In this document: positions 34,355-44,995 of the stretch, piece by piece | Layout of the letters: every line of letters starts with the position of its first letter | How positions within the stretch are numbered: the first letter of the stretch is position 1 | DNA from: Parvibaculum sp. | GTDB taxonomy: Bacteria; Pseudomonadota; Alphaproteobacteria; Parvibaculales; Parvibaculaceae | Assembly (NCBI RefSeq): GCF_030694575.1 | Contig: NZ_JAUYUS010000016.1 | Span: 40,510-104,509, forward strand | Direction: 5' to 3' | Length of the DNA: 64,000 bases | The notes under the pieces: model-generated | Databases searched by the model: none | What the model was told of the DNA's origin: nothing | What the model saw: the letters and a program-made list of their open reading frames with translations, nothing else | Program-made: the position numbers and the translations under genes

Positions 34355-35023
34355 ATGAAAAAAATTGCAGTTCTTCTTTTTTCGCTCGTGCTCGCCGGTT
34401 GTTGGGAGGGCGAAACAGGAAAGGAAAATTCCGCCGTGAACGATGCAAGCGCCGAAATCGCCGATCTCGTCAACAACTGGGCATTTTATCGCGACCAGGA
34501 AGCGTGGAGCGAACTTGGCGCAACCTTTCACGACGAGGGCACCATTTCGTTGAGCTGGTTCGACGGGCCGCACAAGGGCTTCGTCGCGGCATCGCAAAAC
34601 CTCGCGAAGAGCAATCGCGCGCTGCTCAAGCATTATATCGGTGTGCCGCGGATCAGGATCGACGGGGACCGCGCGTTGAGCGAAGTCAATATCACCATCA
34701 TGGTCCGCGCGAAGACGCCGTTCGGTGAAGTCGATACGACCTCTTATGCGCGGTTCATCGATCGCATCGAAAAGCGGGATGGCGTGTGGAGGATACTGAA
34801 ACGGACCGCCGTTTATGAAAAGGATCGTACCGATCCCGTGGACCGCCCCGCGCTGCCGGAGGCATTCTTCGAGGGGCTCGACCGCTATCCGGCGGAATTG
34901 AGATTCCTTGCGTCCAGTCTCGACAAGGGCGGTGTCGAACTTTCGAAGACCACCGTGCTGGACAAAAGCCCCCAACTTGCAACGCTGCACATGGAAGGCG
35001 ATGCCTGGCTCGCCGGGAACTGA
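34355..35023 (+). CDS. Lipoprotein with SnoaL/NTF2-like domain
   Basis: 222 residues. The lipoprotein signal is MKKIAVLLFSLVLAGC (lipobox LAGC). Residues about 35-150 look like the SnoaL_4/NTF2-like fold: IADLVNNWAFYRDQEAWSEL, the SWFDGPHKG loop and RFIDRIEKRDGVWRILKRTAVYE. Such folds carry small enzyme or binding functions. The Cys in the lipobox is the only obvious anchor. The gene has its own leader after folA, so its regulation is likely separate. Confidence 0.7.
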   Translation: MKKIAVLLFSLVLAGCWEGETGKENSAVNDASAEIADLVNNWAFYRDQEAWSELGATFHDEGTISLSWFDGPHKGFVAASQNLAKSNRALLKHYIGVPRIRIDGDRALSEVNITIMVRAKTPFGEVDTTSYARFIDRIEKRDGVWRILKRTAVYEKDRTDPVDRPALPEAFFEGLDRYPAELRFLASSLDKGGVELSKTTVLDKSPQLATLHMEGDAWLAGN

Positions 35024-35142
35024 TACTTCCCGTTTGGGAAATCGCTCTCCGTTTTGAAAGCCGCCGCGATTGAGTTTCGCGTCCGGGCGTCCCACAATGC
35101 GCGCCTTGGCATTTTTGCGGCTTTCCCAGACGGAGACGACAT

Positions 35143-36251
<1,109 letters not shown>

Positions 36252-36252
<1 letters not shown>

Positions 36253-37091
36253 TGACAGTGGAAACGCTGGAAACCCATCGCTGCTTCGGCGGCACGGTAA
36301 GCATTTGCCGTCACCAGTCGGCGGCGACGGGCACGCCCATGCGTTTTTCCATCTTCGTGCCGGAAGGGAAGGGCCCGTTCCCGGCGGTCACCTTTCTCGC
36401 GGGGCTCACCTGCACGGAAGAAAACTTCACCTTCAAGGCCGGCGCTTACGGCAAGGCGGCCCAACTCGGTCTTGCCCTCATCGCGCCGGATACGAGCCCG
36501 CGCGGAAACGGCGTTGCCGACGATCCGGCCTACGATCTGGGGCAAGGCGCCGGCTTCTATATCGATGCGACCGAGAAGCCATGGGCGCCGCATTTCTGCA
36601 TGGAGACCTATATCGCGCGCGATCTTCCCGCCGCCCTGCGCGACAATTTTCCGGTCGACGGCGAACGTCAAAGCATTACAGGCCATTCCATGGGTGGCCA
36701 CGGCGCGCTGACGCTGGCGCTCAAATATCCCGATCGCTACCGGTCGGTGTCCGCCTTCGCGCCCATCGTCTCGCCCACCCGCTGCCCGTGGGGCGAAAAG
36801 GCTTTCACCGCCTATCTCGGCGCGGACCGATCCGCATGGGCCGCGCATGATGCGTCGGCGCTGATGACGAGCGGCAGCGCGGTCGGTCATTTCGAGGACA
36901 TTCTGATCGACCAGGGGTTGGCCGACAATTTTCTCGAAGAGCAACTGAAACCGGAACTCTTCGAGGATGCCTGCGCGACGCATGGCCAGAAACTCACGTT
37001 GCGCCGTCACGCCGGCTACGATCATTCCTACTATTTCATCCAGACCTTTATCGGCGACCATCTGGAGTTTCACGCCCGGCATCTCTCATGA
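36252..37091 (+). CDS. fghA: S-formylglutathione hydrolase
   Basis: 279 residues from ATG 36252, which overlaps the stop of adhC; the track start at TTG 36249 is less likely. It is an esterase D family alpha/beta hydrolase with the Ser nucleophile in SITGHSMGGHGALTLAL, the oxyanion region FLAGLTCTEENF, and His near HAGYDHSYYFI. It releases formate and glutathione in formaldehyde detoxification. The next gene starts in its ATGA stop. Confidence 0.95.
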
Positions 37092-38365
37092 GGACCGTGG
37101 ACGTCGCGATTGTCGGCGCAGGCGCGGCCGGCCTTGCCGCCGCACGGCGCGCCGACGAACTGGGCCTGTCCGTTTTTGTGTTCGAGGCGAAGTCGCGCAT
37201 CGGCGGCCGTGTCTTCACCGACAGGGAAAGTCTCGGCGCGGTATGGGATCGAGGCGCCCATTGGCTTCATTCGGCGGACGTCAATCCGCTGACGCGTATC
37301 GCGGAGGAACTGGGCCATCCTTATCTGGCGCGCCCGCGGCCCTTCGACGGGCGCTTCCATCTCGGCCATGGCTGGGGCGGTCCGGCCGAATGGCGCGGTT
37401 ATCGCGAAGAGTTCGAAACGGCGATGGACCGCGCGGCGGCGGCGGGCGCGGAGGGCAGGGACGTCGCCGTCTCCGACGCGATCGACACGTCGTCGCGCTG
37501 GCGGCGCATGGTGCATCACATCTTCACCGCCATATCCGGCCTGCCGCCGAGCGAAATATCGACAGCGGATATTGCAGCCTATCGCGACACCGAGGCGAAC
37601 TGGCCGCTGGAGCGGGGCTATGGCGCGCTTCTCGAGGCGCGTTATGCGGGACTTCCCGTGGAGCTTTCGACACCCGTGACGGCCATCGATACGAGCGGCG
37701 GCGACATCGCGCTCGACACGCCGCGCGGAACGGTGCGGGCGCGCAGCCTCATCGTCACGGTTTCGACCAATGTGCTTGCATCCGGCTCGATCCGTTTCAC
37801 GCCCGCGTTGCCGGACGCGGTGCAGGCCGCGCTTGCGGGCGTGCCGACCGGCAATGCCAACAAGGTGGCGTTCCATTTCCGCCGCGACATATTCGGTCTT
37901 CCGGACACGAGCTATGTGAGCTTCATGGATGAGCGCGACGCGGCGCGGCCCGCCTGCTCGTTCCAGATCAGGCCCTTCGGTTCGGAGCTCGCCATCGCCT
38001 ATCTCGGCGGCGATCTTGCCGCCAATCTCGAGCGGGCGGGGGAGGCGGAGATGGTCGATTTTTCGCGCACGGCGCTCGGCGACATTTTCGGCACCGGCAT
38101 CTTCAAGGAGCTGACCGGCATCGCCGCGACCGCGTGGACGACCGATCCGCACACGCTCGGCGCCTATTCATGCGCGCTGCCCGGCGAGGCGCACCGGCGC
38201 GCGGTGCTGGCCAAGCCGGTGAACGAACGGTTCTTCCTCGCGGGCGAGGCCGTCTCGGCCGACTGGTTTTCCACCGTGCAGGGCGCCCATGTCACCGGCA
38301 TCGAGGCGGCGGACAAGGCGGCCGCTTTTCTTCGCCGCGCCATTGCGAAGGCGCGCGGGCGTTGA
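37088..38365 (+). CDS. FAD-dependent amine oxidase (flavin monoamine oxidase family)
   Basis: 425 residues. The N-terminal Rossmann FAD motif is VDVAIVGAGAAGLAAARRA, followed by VFEAKSRIGGR. The C-terminal FAD-binding part is LAGEAVSADWFSTVQGAHVTGIEAADKAA. The middle (DRGAHWLHSADVNPL) fits amine oxidases acting on monoamines. It is joined to fghA by ATGA. Oxidative N-demethylation by such an enzyme would release formaldehyde, which the two enzymes before it would remove. That link is inferred. Confidence 0.82.
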   Translation: MRTVDVAIVGAGAAGLAAARRADELGLSVFVFEAKSRIGGRVFTDRESLGAVWDRGAHWLHSADVNPLTRIAEELGHPYLARPRPFDGRFHLGHGWGGPAEWRGYREEFETAMDRAAAAGAEGRDVAVSDAIDTSSRWRRMVHHIFTAISGLPPSEISTADIAAYRDTEANWPLERGYGALLEARYAGLPVELSTPVTAIDTSGGDIALDTPRGTVRARSLIVTVSTNVLASGSIRFTPALPDAVQAALAGVPTGNANKVAFHFRRDIFGLPDTSYVSFMDERDAARPACSFQIRPFGSELAIAYLGGDLAANLERAGEAEMVDFSRTALGDIFGTGIFKELTGIAATAWTTDPHTLGAYSCALPGEAHRRAVLAKPVNERFFLAGEAVSADWFSTVQGAHVTGIEAADKAAAFLRRAIAKARGR

Positions 38366-38412
38366 CAGAATGCGGCCCAACAAGAACAGACAATAAAAAC
38401 AGGGAGGATAAA

Positions 38413-39330
38413 ATGGCGGAGATGAAACTCATTGCCGACGGCCTGAAGTTTCCGGAAGGCCCGATCGCGATGCCGGATGGAAGCATCGTGCTCGTCGAGA
38501 TCGCGCGCGGCACGCTGACGCGCGTCACGGCGGCGGGAAAAGCCGAGGTGATCGCGGAGCTTGGCGGCGGACCGAACGGCGCGGCCATCGGGCCGGACGG
38601 CGCCTGCTACGTCTGCAACGACGGCGGTTTCGAATTCCACGAGGTCAACGGCGCGCTTGTGCCGGGCGACGCACCTGCCGACTATTCCGGCGGCCGCATC
38701 GAGCGTGTCGATCTCAAGACCGGCGAGTTCAAGGTACTCTACAAGGAGTGCAACGGCATTCCGCTGAACGGGCCCAACGACATCGTCTTCGACAAGTCGG
38801 GCGGCTTCTGGTTCACCGATCTCGGCAAGGGGCGCGGCCGCACGCAGGATCGCGGCGGTCTCTACTACGCAAAAATCGACGGCTCGTTCATCAAGGAAGT
38901 CGTCTTTCCGATCACCTCGCCGAACGGCGTCGGCCTGTCGCCCGACGAGAAGACGGTTTATGTCGCCGACACCATTCCGGGCCGTCTCTGGGCCTTCGAC
39001 ATCAAGGGTCCGGGTGAAGTGGCGCCCAATCCCGGCCCGCTGCCCGGCCGCTTTGTCGGTTCCGGTCCGCAGCTCTGCTTCTTCGACAGTCTCGCGGTCG
39101 ATGCCGAAGGCAATATCTGCGTCGCGACGATTTTCAACGCGGGCATCACGACCTTTTCGCCCGACGGTTCGAAGATCACCCATACGCCGACGGACGATTT
39201 CATCACCACGAATATCTGTTTCGGCGGAAAGGATCTCAAGACGGCCTACATCACGCTCTCATCCAGCGGGCGGCTCGTCTCCACGGACTGGCCGGTAGCC
39301 GGCTTGCCGCTGAACTTCCTCAATAAATGA
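38413..39330 (+). CDS. SMP-30/gluconolactonase/LRE family protein
   Basis: 305 residues from ATG 38413 (AGGAG upstream). The six-bladed beta-propeller pattern is visible: FPEGPIAMPDGSIVLVEI (with a metal Glu), GPNGAAIGPDGACYV, the GPNDIVFDKSGGFWFTDLG motif with Asn-Asp metal ligands, and SPNGVGLSPDEKTVYVAD. These proteins hydrolyse lactones or phosphotriesters with Ca/Zn. It follows the amine oxidase gene by 47 bases and may belong to the same pathway. Confidence 0.88.
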   Translation: MAEMKLIADGLKFPEGPIAMPDGSIVLVEIARGTLTRVTAAGKAEVIAELGGGPNGAAIGPDGACYVCNDGGFEFHEVNGALVPGDAPADYSGGRIERVDLKTGEFKVLYKECNGIPLNGPNDIVFDKSGGFWFTDLGKGRGRTQDRGGLYYAKIDGSFIKEVVFPITSPNGVGLSPDEKTVYVADTIPGRLWAFDIKGPGEVAPNPGPLPGRFVGSGPQLCFFDSLAVDAEGNICVATIFNAGITTFSPDGSKITHTPTDDFITTNICFGGKDLKTAYITLSSSGRLVSTDWPVAGLPLNFLNK

Positions 39331-39375
39331 CAGTTCCGATATGTTCCGGCAGCGGAACGTATCTTTAACCATCAC

Positions 39376-39403
39376 AAAGGCCGTGCAACCATGCGCGGCC
39401 TTT
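39376..39403. terminator. Hairpin after the SMP-30 gene
   Basis: AAAGGCCG...CGGCCTTT gives an 8-bp stem with a 12-base loop. The T-run is short, so termination is possible but uncertain. It lies between the SMP-30 gene and a small secreted-protein gene. Confidence 0.4.
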
Positions 39404-39443
39404 GGGGTACACGGCGATCGTTTAAAATCAGGGAGAATAAGAA

Positions 39444-39779
39444 ATGCGCCTTTTGTTCAGTGTACTCGTTGCGTTGGTTGCGTTTTCCGGAGCGGCTCTC
39501 GCCGATCCGTTTGCGAATTTCTATGGCAATACCGTGAAAGTGTCGGGTGCGGCCGGTGAACGCTCGGTGTTCATCGACGTGGGCGGCAGCTATTCGCAGA
39601 AGCTGCCGGACGGCAGCACGGCGGAAGGCAAGTACACGGTCGAGGGCGATACGGCCTGCTTCCTCGGCGGCGAGCAGCCCTATTGCGTTCCCGCCGAAGC
39701 CCGCAATGTGGGCGACAGCTGGGAACTGACGGCGCCCGACGGCTCGAAGGAAACGGCGACGCTTGTTGCCGGCCGCTGA
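39444..39779 (+). CDS. Small secreted protein of unknown family
   Basis: 111 residues. The signal peptide is MRLLFSVLVALVAFSGAALA. The mature 90 residues are beta-rich with two Cys (TACFLGG and QPYCVP) that may form a disulfide. The GAATAAG stretch before the ATG is close to the SD consensus. The gene ends just before a bidirectional terminator. The function is unknown. Confidence 0.7.
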   Translation: MRLLFSVLVALVAFSGAALADPFANFYGNTVKVSGAAGERSVFIDVGGSYSQKLPDGSTAEGKYTVEGDTACFLGGEQPYCVPAEARNVGDSWELTAPDGSKETATLVAGR

Positions 39780-39799
39780 ACCTTCAGCCTGACGATCGG

Positions 39800-39836
39800 A
39801 ACGGTCGGTCCGGCAACGGGCCGGCCGTTTCCTTTT
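39800..39836. terminator. Bidirectional terminator between secreted-protein gene and mrp
   Basis: AACGGTCGGTCC pairs with GGGCCGGCCGTT (with G-U pairs), followed by TTTCCTTTT on the plus strand. It separates two convergent genes and probably ends both. Confidence 0.6.
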
Positions 39837-40984
39837 CACTCTTCGATGGAAATGGCCGGCGCCTTGCGCGCGCCGGCACCGAGCGCCTTGTCGAGATGCG
39901 CGGCGACGCGCTTCGCGATTTCGATGAAGGGCTTCGCCTCCTCGCTGTCCGGCGCGGTCGCGACGACAGGCTCGCCGCTGTCCGACGTCTCGCGGATCGT
40001 CATATGCAGCGGCACTTCGCCGAGGAAATCGCAGCCGAGCGTCTCCGCCATCCGCCGTGCGCCACCCTGGCCGAAGATGTAGGACTTCTCGCCCGAGCCG
40101 GGGCTGACGAAATAGGCCATGTTCTCGACGATGCCGAAGACCGGCACATGCGTCTTCTCGAACATGGCAAAACCCTTGCGCGCGTCGAGAAGCGCGATTT
40201 CCTGCGGCGTCGAGACGACGACGGCGCCCGTCAACGGCACGCGCTGCGTCAGGGTGAGCTGTGCGTCGCCCGTGCCCGGCGGCATGTCGACGATCAGCAC
40301 GTCGAGCTCGCCCCATTCGACGCCCATCATCATCTGGGTCAGCGCCGACTGCACCATCGGACCGCGCCAGATCGTCGGCGTGTCCTCGGCGACGAGAAAG
40401 CCGATCGACATGGTCTCGATGCCGTAATTCCTTATCGGGATGAGTTTCTTGCCGTCGCGGCTTTCGGGCTTGCCCTTGATACCCATCATCCGGGGGATCG
40501 AGGGGCCGTAAATATCCGCATCGAGAAGGCCGACGCGGCGGCCGAGTTTCGCCAGCGCGAGGGCGAGGTTGACCGCGACGGTCGATTTGCCTACGCCGCC
40601 CTTGCCGCTTGCCACCGCGACGATGCTCTTCACGCCGGGAATGGCGAGGGCGCCTTGCGGCGCGCGGTGTTGTTGTCCGGCCTCATGCGTGTGCGGATGC
40701 GAATGTCCCTTCGCGGCGGCGGGCGATTGCGCGTTGCGATGCGCGGTCAGCACCGCCGTCACGCTCAACACGCCCGGCAGCCGCTTCACTGCGTCCTCGC
40801 AGGCCTTGCGCAGCGGCTCCTTCGCCGCGCCCTTCGCCGGGTCGACCTCCAGCGAGAAGCCGACATGGCCCTCGCGGACGACCAGTCCCTGCACGACACC
40901 CGCGCTCATCACATCCTTGCCGGTCTCCTCGTCCGTCACGGTTGCGAGGGCGGCGGCTACGTCTTCGCGGGTTACGCGATTCAT
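39836..40984 (-). CDS. mrp: Mrp/ApbC-type Fe-S cluster carrier P-loop ATPase
   Basis: 382 residues from ATG 40984; the track ORF is longer. The N-terminal DUF59/MIP18-like part is VTREDVAAALATVTDEETGKD. Then a His-rich linker (KGHSHPHTHEAGQQH) precedes the ATPase core with the deviant Walker A VAVASGKGGVGKSTVAVNLA, DADIYGPSIP and the switch region IVDMPPGTGDAQLTLTQ. Such proteins pass Fe-S clusters to apo-enzymes. A two-Cys cluster site normally lies near the C-terminus, and this protein has no clear CxxC there. The gene is convergent with its left neighbour. Confidence 0.9.
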   Translation of the reverse strand: MNRVTREDVAAALATVTDEETGKDVMSAGVVQGLVVREGHVGFSLEVDPAKGAAKEPLRKACEDAVKRLPGVLSVTAVLTAHRNAQSPAAAKGHSHPHTHEAGQQHRAPQGALAIPGVKSIVAVASGKGGVGKSTVAVNLALALAKLGRRVGLLDADIYGPSIPRMMGIKGKPESRDGKKLIPIRNYGIETMSIGFLVAEDTPTIWRGPMVQSALTQMMMGVEWGELDVLIVDMPPGTGDAQLTLTQRVPLTGAVVVSTPQEIALLDARKGFAMFEKTHVPVFGIVENMAYFVSPGSGEKSYIFGQGGARRMAETLGCDFLGEVPLHMTIRETSDSGEPVVATAPDSEEAKPFIEIAKRVAAHLDKALGAGARKAPAISIEE

Positions 40985-41150
40985 GGGCTTTTTCTTTCGA
41001 ATTCTCGCCGCGCCGGTCACGAAATCGTGTGGTGGTGCGGTATACCGCCCCCTCTGTCCGGTTCGCGTTGCGCGGGGTGGGGCTCTGTCATATAAACCCG
41101 GGTATGAGGCTTTCCAACCGATCTATCACTTCGCAATCAAAGGAATTTTG

Positions 41151-42344
41151 ATGCCCTGGAGCAATAACAACGGCGGCGGCGGCTGGCAGGGTGGCGGAGG
41201 CGGCAACAATCGGGGCCCATGGGGCCAGGGTCCATCGGGCGGCGGCAACCAGCCGCCGGATCTCGACGAGTTGATCCGCCGCGCGCAGGAAAAATTCCGG
41301 CAGATATTTCCGGGTGGCGGCGGCACGGGGTCGGGCAGCGGCATCGGCACGGGCGGCAGCCGCGGACCTTTCTTTCTCGTCGGCCTCGTGATCCTCGGCC
41401 TCATCGCCTACACGTCGTTTTTCCGTGTCAATACGAACCAGGAAGGCATCGTGCTGCGCTTCGGCGAACATGTTCGCTCCGCCGCGCCGGGCCTTCACCT
41501 GAAATTCCCTTATCCGATCGAGACGGTGATGACGCCCGCCGTCACGAACATCACCAGCATCGATATCGGCATGCGCCAATCCGGCGGCGCGCCGATCACG
41601 GTGCCGGAGGAAAGCCTGATGCTGACGGGCGACGAGAATATCGTCGATATCAGCTTCTCCGTGCAGTGGCGCATCAAGGCGGGTCACGCGCCGGATTTCC
41701 TGTTCAACGTGGAAAATACCGATCTCGCCATCAAGGCGGTCGCCGAAAGCATGATGCGCGAGGCGGTCGGCCAGTCGAAGATCGAAGTGCTGCAGACCGT
41801 CGGCCGTAACGAAGTGCAGAATCAGGTCCGCGAAGGATTGCAGGCGACGCTGGACAGCTACGGCGCCGGCATCGAGATCACGGAAGTAAAGCTGCAGAAG
41901 GTCGATCCGCCCGCACAGGTGCTCGATGCATTCCGTGACGTGCAGGCCGCGCGCGCCGACCAGGAACGCCTGCGCAACCAGGCGCAGACCTACGCGAACA
42001 CGGTCATCCCGCGCGCCCGAGGCGATGCGGCGCAGATCACGCAGGCCGCCGAAGCGTACCGCGAGCAGATCGTCGCGGAAGCGGAAGGTAATGCGAAGCG
42101 CTTCACCTCCATCTACAACGAATACAGGAAGGCCGAAGCCGTGACGCGCCGGCGCATCTATCTCGAAACCATGCAGGATGTGTTCGGCGGCATGAACAAG
42201 GTGCTGATGGATAAGTCCGGCGCCGGGCAGGGCGTGTTGCCCTATCTGCCGCTCAATGAACTGAAGCCCGCAGGGCGGTCTTCGTCGTCCGCCGCGCCGG
42301 CCTCATCCGGCAATAGTAACCAGACAATGACGGGAGGCCGCTGA
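41151..42344 (+). CDS. hflK: HflK, membrane protease modulator
   Basis: 397 residues. The start follows AAGGAATTTTG. The Gly/Asn-rich N-terminus (SNNNGGGGWQGGGGG) precedes a single membrane segment (GPFFLVGLVILGLIAYTSFF), then the SPFH/prohibitin domain (TNQEGIVLRFGEHVRSAAPGLHLKFPYPIE). The C-terminal helix runs YREQIVAEAEGNAKRFTSIYNEYRKAE. HflK-HflC form large vault-like assemblies around FtsH. It overlaps hflC (TGATG). Confidence 0.95.
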   Translation: MPWSNNNGGGGWQGGGGGNNRGPWGQGPSGGGNQPPDLDELIRRAQEKFRQIFPGGGGTGSGSGIGTGGSRGPFFLVGLVILGLIAYTSFFRVNTNQEGIVLRFGEHVRSAAPGLHLKFPYPIETVMTPAVTNITSIDIGMRQSGGAPITVPEESLMLTGDENIVDISFSVQWRIKAGHAPDFLFNVENTDLAIKAVAESMMREAVGQSKIEVLQTVGRNEVQNQVREGLQATLDSYGAGIEITEVKLQKVDPPAQVLDAFRDVQAARADQERLRNQAQTYANTVIPRARGDAAQITQAAEAYREQIVAEAEGNAKRFTSIYNEYRKAEAVTRRRIYLETMQDVFGGMNKVLMDKSGAGQGVLPYLPLNELKPAGRSSSSAAPASSGNSNQTMTGGR

Positions 42345-43216
42345 TGAACAGATCTGTTGCCATAGGCGCAGGCGTCGTCGTCCTTCTCGCCGCGCTCATC
42401 GCCTATCTTTCCGCTTACACCGTCGGCATGACGCAGCAGGCGATCGTGCTGCAGTTCGGCGATCCGCGTGCCGTCGTCACGGCGCCGGGACTTCACTGGA
42501 AGCTGCCGATCATCCAGAACGTTGTCTATATCGACAAGCGCATCCTCAGCCTGAACGTTCCGCCGGAGGAAATCATCGCGAAGGACCGCAAGCGGCTCGT
42601 CGTCGATGCCTTCGCGCGCTACCGGATCGTGGATTCGCTGCGTTTTTACCAGTCCGTCGGCGATCCGCGTAATTCCAGCAACAGGTTGCAGCCCAACTTC
42701 GTGTCGTCGCTCCGCAACGTGCTCGGCGATCACACGCTGGAAGAACTCGTCCGCGACAATCGTGCCGGCCTGATGAAGCGCATCCAGACGGCGTTCAACG
42801 GTGCGGCCCAGCAGTTCGGCATCGAGGTGGTCGATGTCCGCATCCGCCGTGCCGACCTGCCGGAGCAGAACAGCCAGGCGATTTTCCAGCGGATGCAGAC
42901 GGAGCGTGAACGCGAAGCCGCCGAAATCCGCGCGCAAGGTAACGAGGAAGCGCAGCGCATCCGCAGCCGCGCCGACCGCGAGGTCACGGTCATCGTCGCC
43001 GAGGCCGAGCGCGACGCACAGATTGCCCGAGGCGAGGGCGACGCGACGCGCAACAGCATCTATGCCGAAGCCTATTCGGCGGACCCGGAGTTCTTCGCCT
43101 TCTATCGCTCGATGGAAGCCTACAGGGAAGGGCTGAAAGGCGACAACACGACCATGGTCGTGACGCCCGACAGCGAATTCTTCCGCTATTTCGGTAACGA
43201 AAGCGGCCGTCGCTGA
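42344..43216 (+). CDS. hflC: HflC, membrane protease modulator
   Basis: 290 residues. There is one N-terminal membrane segment (VAIGAGVVVLLAALIAYLSAYTVG), then the SPFH domain (QAIVLQFGDPRAVVTAPGLHWKLP, DKRILSLNVPPEEI). The C-terminal helix (AEIRAQGNEEAQRIRSRADREV) is rich in coiled coil, as in the family. It pairs with HflK and modulates FtsH. The hflK stop overlaps its ATG. A DUF2065 gene and degP follow, the usual order. Confidence 0.95.
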   Translation: MNRSVAIGAGVVVLLAALIAYLSAYTVGMTQQAIVLQFGDPRAVVTAPGLHWKLPIIQNVVYIDKRILSLNVPPEEIIAKDRKRLVVDAFARYRIVDSLRFYQSVGDPRNSSNRLQPNFVSSLRNVLGDHTLEELVRDNRAGLMKRIQTAFNGAAQQFGIEVVDVRIRRADLPEQNSQAIFQRMQTEREREAAEIRAQGNEEAQRIRSRADREVTVIVAEAERDAQIARGEGDATRNSIYAEAYSADPEFFAFYRSMEAYREGLKGDNTTMVVTPDSEFFRYFGNESGRR

Positions 43217-43236
43217 CGTTGTGAAGGGCGGCCGGA

Positions 43237-43422
43237 TTGATTGAGCTTCTGTCCGCGCTCGGCCTCGCCATTGCCCTGGAAGGCGCGCTTTACGCCGCCT
43301 TTCCGGGGGCGATGCGGCGGGCGCTCGCTTCCGTATCGGCCCAGCCGGATCAGGCGCTGCGAATGGGCGGCCTCGTTGCCCTTGCGCTTGGCGTTCTCAT
43401 CGTCTGGCTGGTGCGCGGTTAA
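43237..43422 (+). CDS. DUF2065 (YjeT-like) small membrane protein
   Basis: 61 residues with two membrane segments (LLSALGLAIALEGALYAAF and MGGLVALALGVLIVWLV). The hydrophobic pattern with the EGALYAAFP loop is the DUF2065 signature. The start is TTG, about 20 bases after hflC, and AAGGG lies roughly nine bases before it. It is a regular neighbour of hflKC in proteobacteria. The function is unknown. Confidence 0.75.
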   Translation: MIELLSALGLAIALEGALYAAFPGAMRRALASVSAQPDQALRMGGLVALALGVLIVWLVRG

Positions 43423-43512
43423 TATCTGCGCCTCATTTCGTCCATAATCGAACTCACAATAGAAGCTGACCCCGCTTGTCCGGCGGGTAGCGGCCCAGGG
43501 GAGCGTGTATAG

Positions 43513-44988
43513 ATGGCATCGGCGAACGGCGAGAGACAGGCGCGGCACTTTATTTTCGGCTTTCGCGGCACCTTCTTTGCGGCGCTCCTCATTTCCGTCC
43601 TCGCCCCGTTTTCCGCCGTTCCGGCCTTCGCGCGCGCCGCGCCCGAAAGTTTTGCCGATCTTGCCGAGCGTCTGTCCCCCGCCGTCGTCAATATTTCCAC
43701 CTCGCAGCTTCTCCAGCCCGGCGACATGACCATTCCGGGCGTCCCGCCCGGCTCGCCTCTCAACGACTTCTTCGAGGAGTTTCTGGAGCAGCAGCAGGGC
43801 GCGCGCCCGCAGCGCGTGCAGTCTCTCGGCTCGGGCTTCGTCATCGACGCCGACGGCGTGGTCATCACCAACAATCATGTGATCGAGGGCGCGGACAAGA
43901 TCGAGGTCACGTTCACGGACGGCACGACGCTCCCGGCAACGGTTGCCGGCACCGATCCGAAAACCGACATTGCCGTGCTCAAGGTCAAGAGCGACAGGAA
44001 GCTTCCCTTCGTGGAACTCGGCGACAGCAACACGGCGCGTGTCGGCGACTGGGTGATTGCGATCGGGAATCCTTTCGGCCTTGGCGGCTCCGTTACCGCC
44101 GGCATCGTCTCGGCGCTCAATCGCGATATCCATGCCGGCAATTACGACGATTTCATCCAGACCGATGCCGCCATCAATCGCGGCAATTCCGGCGGACCGC
44201 TGTTCGACATGAGCGGGCGCGTTGTCGGCGTCAACTCGGCCATCATCTCGCCCTCCGGCGCATCCGTCGGCATCGGCTTCGCGGTTCCGACCAGCACGGT
44301 GAAGCCTGTCGTCGCGCAGATTTTGAAGTACGGCGAAACGCGCCGCGGCTGGCTCGGTGTGCGCATTCAATCGGTGACGCCGGAAATCGCGGAGAGCCTC
44401 GGACTCGGGCGGGGGCGCGGCGCGCTCGTCGCCGGCGTGAACCCCGGCGGCCCCGCGGACGAGGCTGGCATCGAGCCGGGCGACATCATCCTCGCCTTCG
44501 ACGGCAAGAACATTTCCACCATGCGGGACCTGCCGCGCGTCGTTGCCGAAGCGGAAATCGGAGCCACGGTGGACGTGCAGCTCTTTCGGAACGGCGATAC
44601 GCTGACGCGGAAGGTCGAGGTCGCGCGGCTGGAGGATGAAGAAGTGGCGCCTACGGAGATACCCGGTCCTGCGGGGTCCTCGCCGCAAACGACCGTCGTC
44701 CTCGGCCTCGCTCTCGCCGATCTCAACGACGATCTGCGACAGCGTTTCGGCGTGCCGAAGGAAACGGCGGGCGCCCTCATCACCGATGTCGATCCCTTGA
44801 GCGCCGCCGCCGAAAAAGGCATTCGTCCGGGAGAGATCATCGTCGAGGTGGCGCAGCGCCCCGTATCGTCGGCCGCGGATGTCGAGAAGATCGTGCAATC
44901 GGAAGAAAAAGCGGGGCGCAACTCGGTGCTGTTCCGCCTGTCGCTTGCCGGCGAAATCCGCTTCGTCGCGTTGCGCCTCGGCGGCTAG
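43513..44988 (+). CDS. degP: DegP/HtrA-type serine protease (Do family)
   Basis: 491 residues. A signal peptide ends near AFARAAPE. The trypsin-like part carries the triad in NNHVIEGADK (His), KTDIAVLKVKS (Asp) and NRGNSGGPLFD (Ser). Two PDZ domains follow (about residues 280-380 and 395-480, with LGVRIQSVTPEIAE and GALITDVDPLSAA). It degrades misfolded periplasmic proteins. Its placement after hflKC is conserved in many alphaproteobacteria, where the homologue is often called mucD. Confidence 0.94.
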   Translation: MASANGERQARHFIFGFRGTFFAALLISVLAPFSAVPAFARAAPESFADLAERLSPAVVNISTSQLLQPGDMTIPGVPPGSPLNDFFEEFLEQQQGARPQRVQSLGSGFVIDADGVVITNNHVIEGADKIEVTFTDGTTLPATVAGTDPKTDIAVLKVKSDRKLPFVELGDSNTARVGDWVIAIGNPFGLGGSVTAGIVSALNRDIHAGNYDDFIQTDAAINRGNSGGPLFDMSGRVVGVNSAIISPSGASVGIGFAVPTSTVKPVVAQILKYGETRRGWLGVRIQSVTPEIAESLGLGRGRGALVAGVNPGGPADEAGIEPGDIILAFDGKNISTMRDLPRVVAEAEIGATVDVQLFRNGDTLTRKVEVARLEDEEVAPTEIPGPAGSSPQTTVVLGLALADLNDDLRQRFGVPKETAGALITDVDPLSAAAEKGIRPGEIIVEVAQRPVSSAADVEKIVQSEEKAGRNSVLFRLSLAGEIRFVALRLGG

Positions 44989-44995
44989 AAGCGCC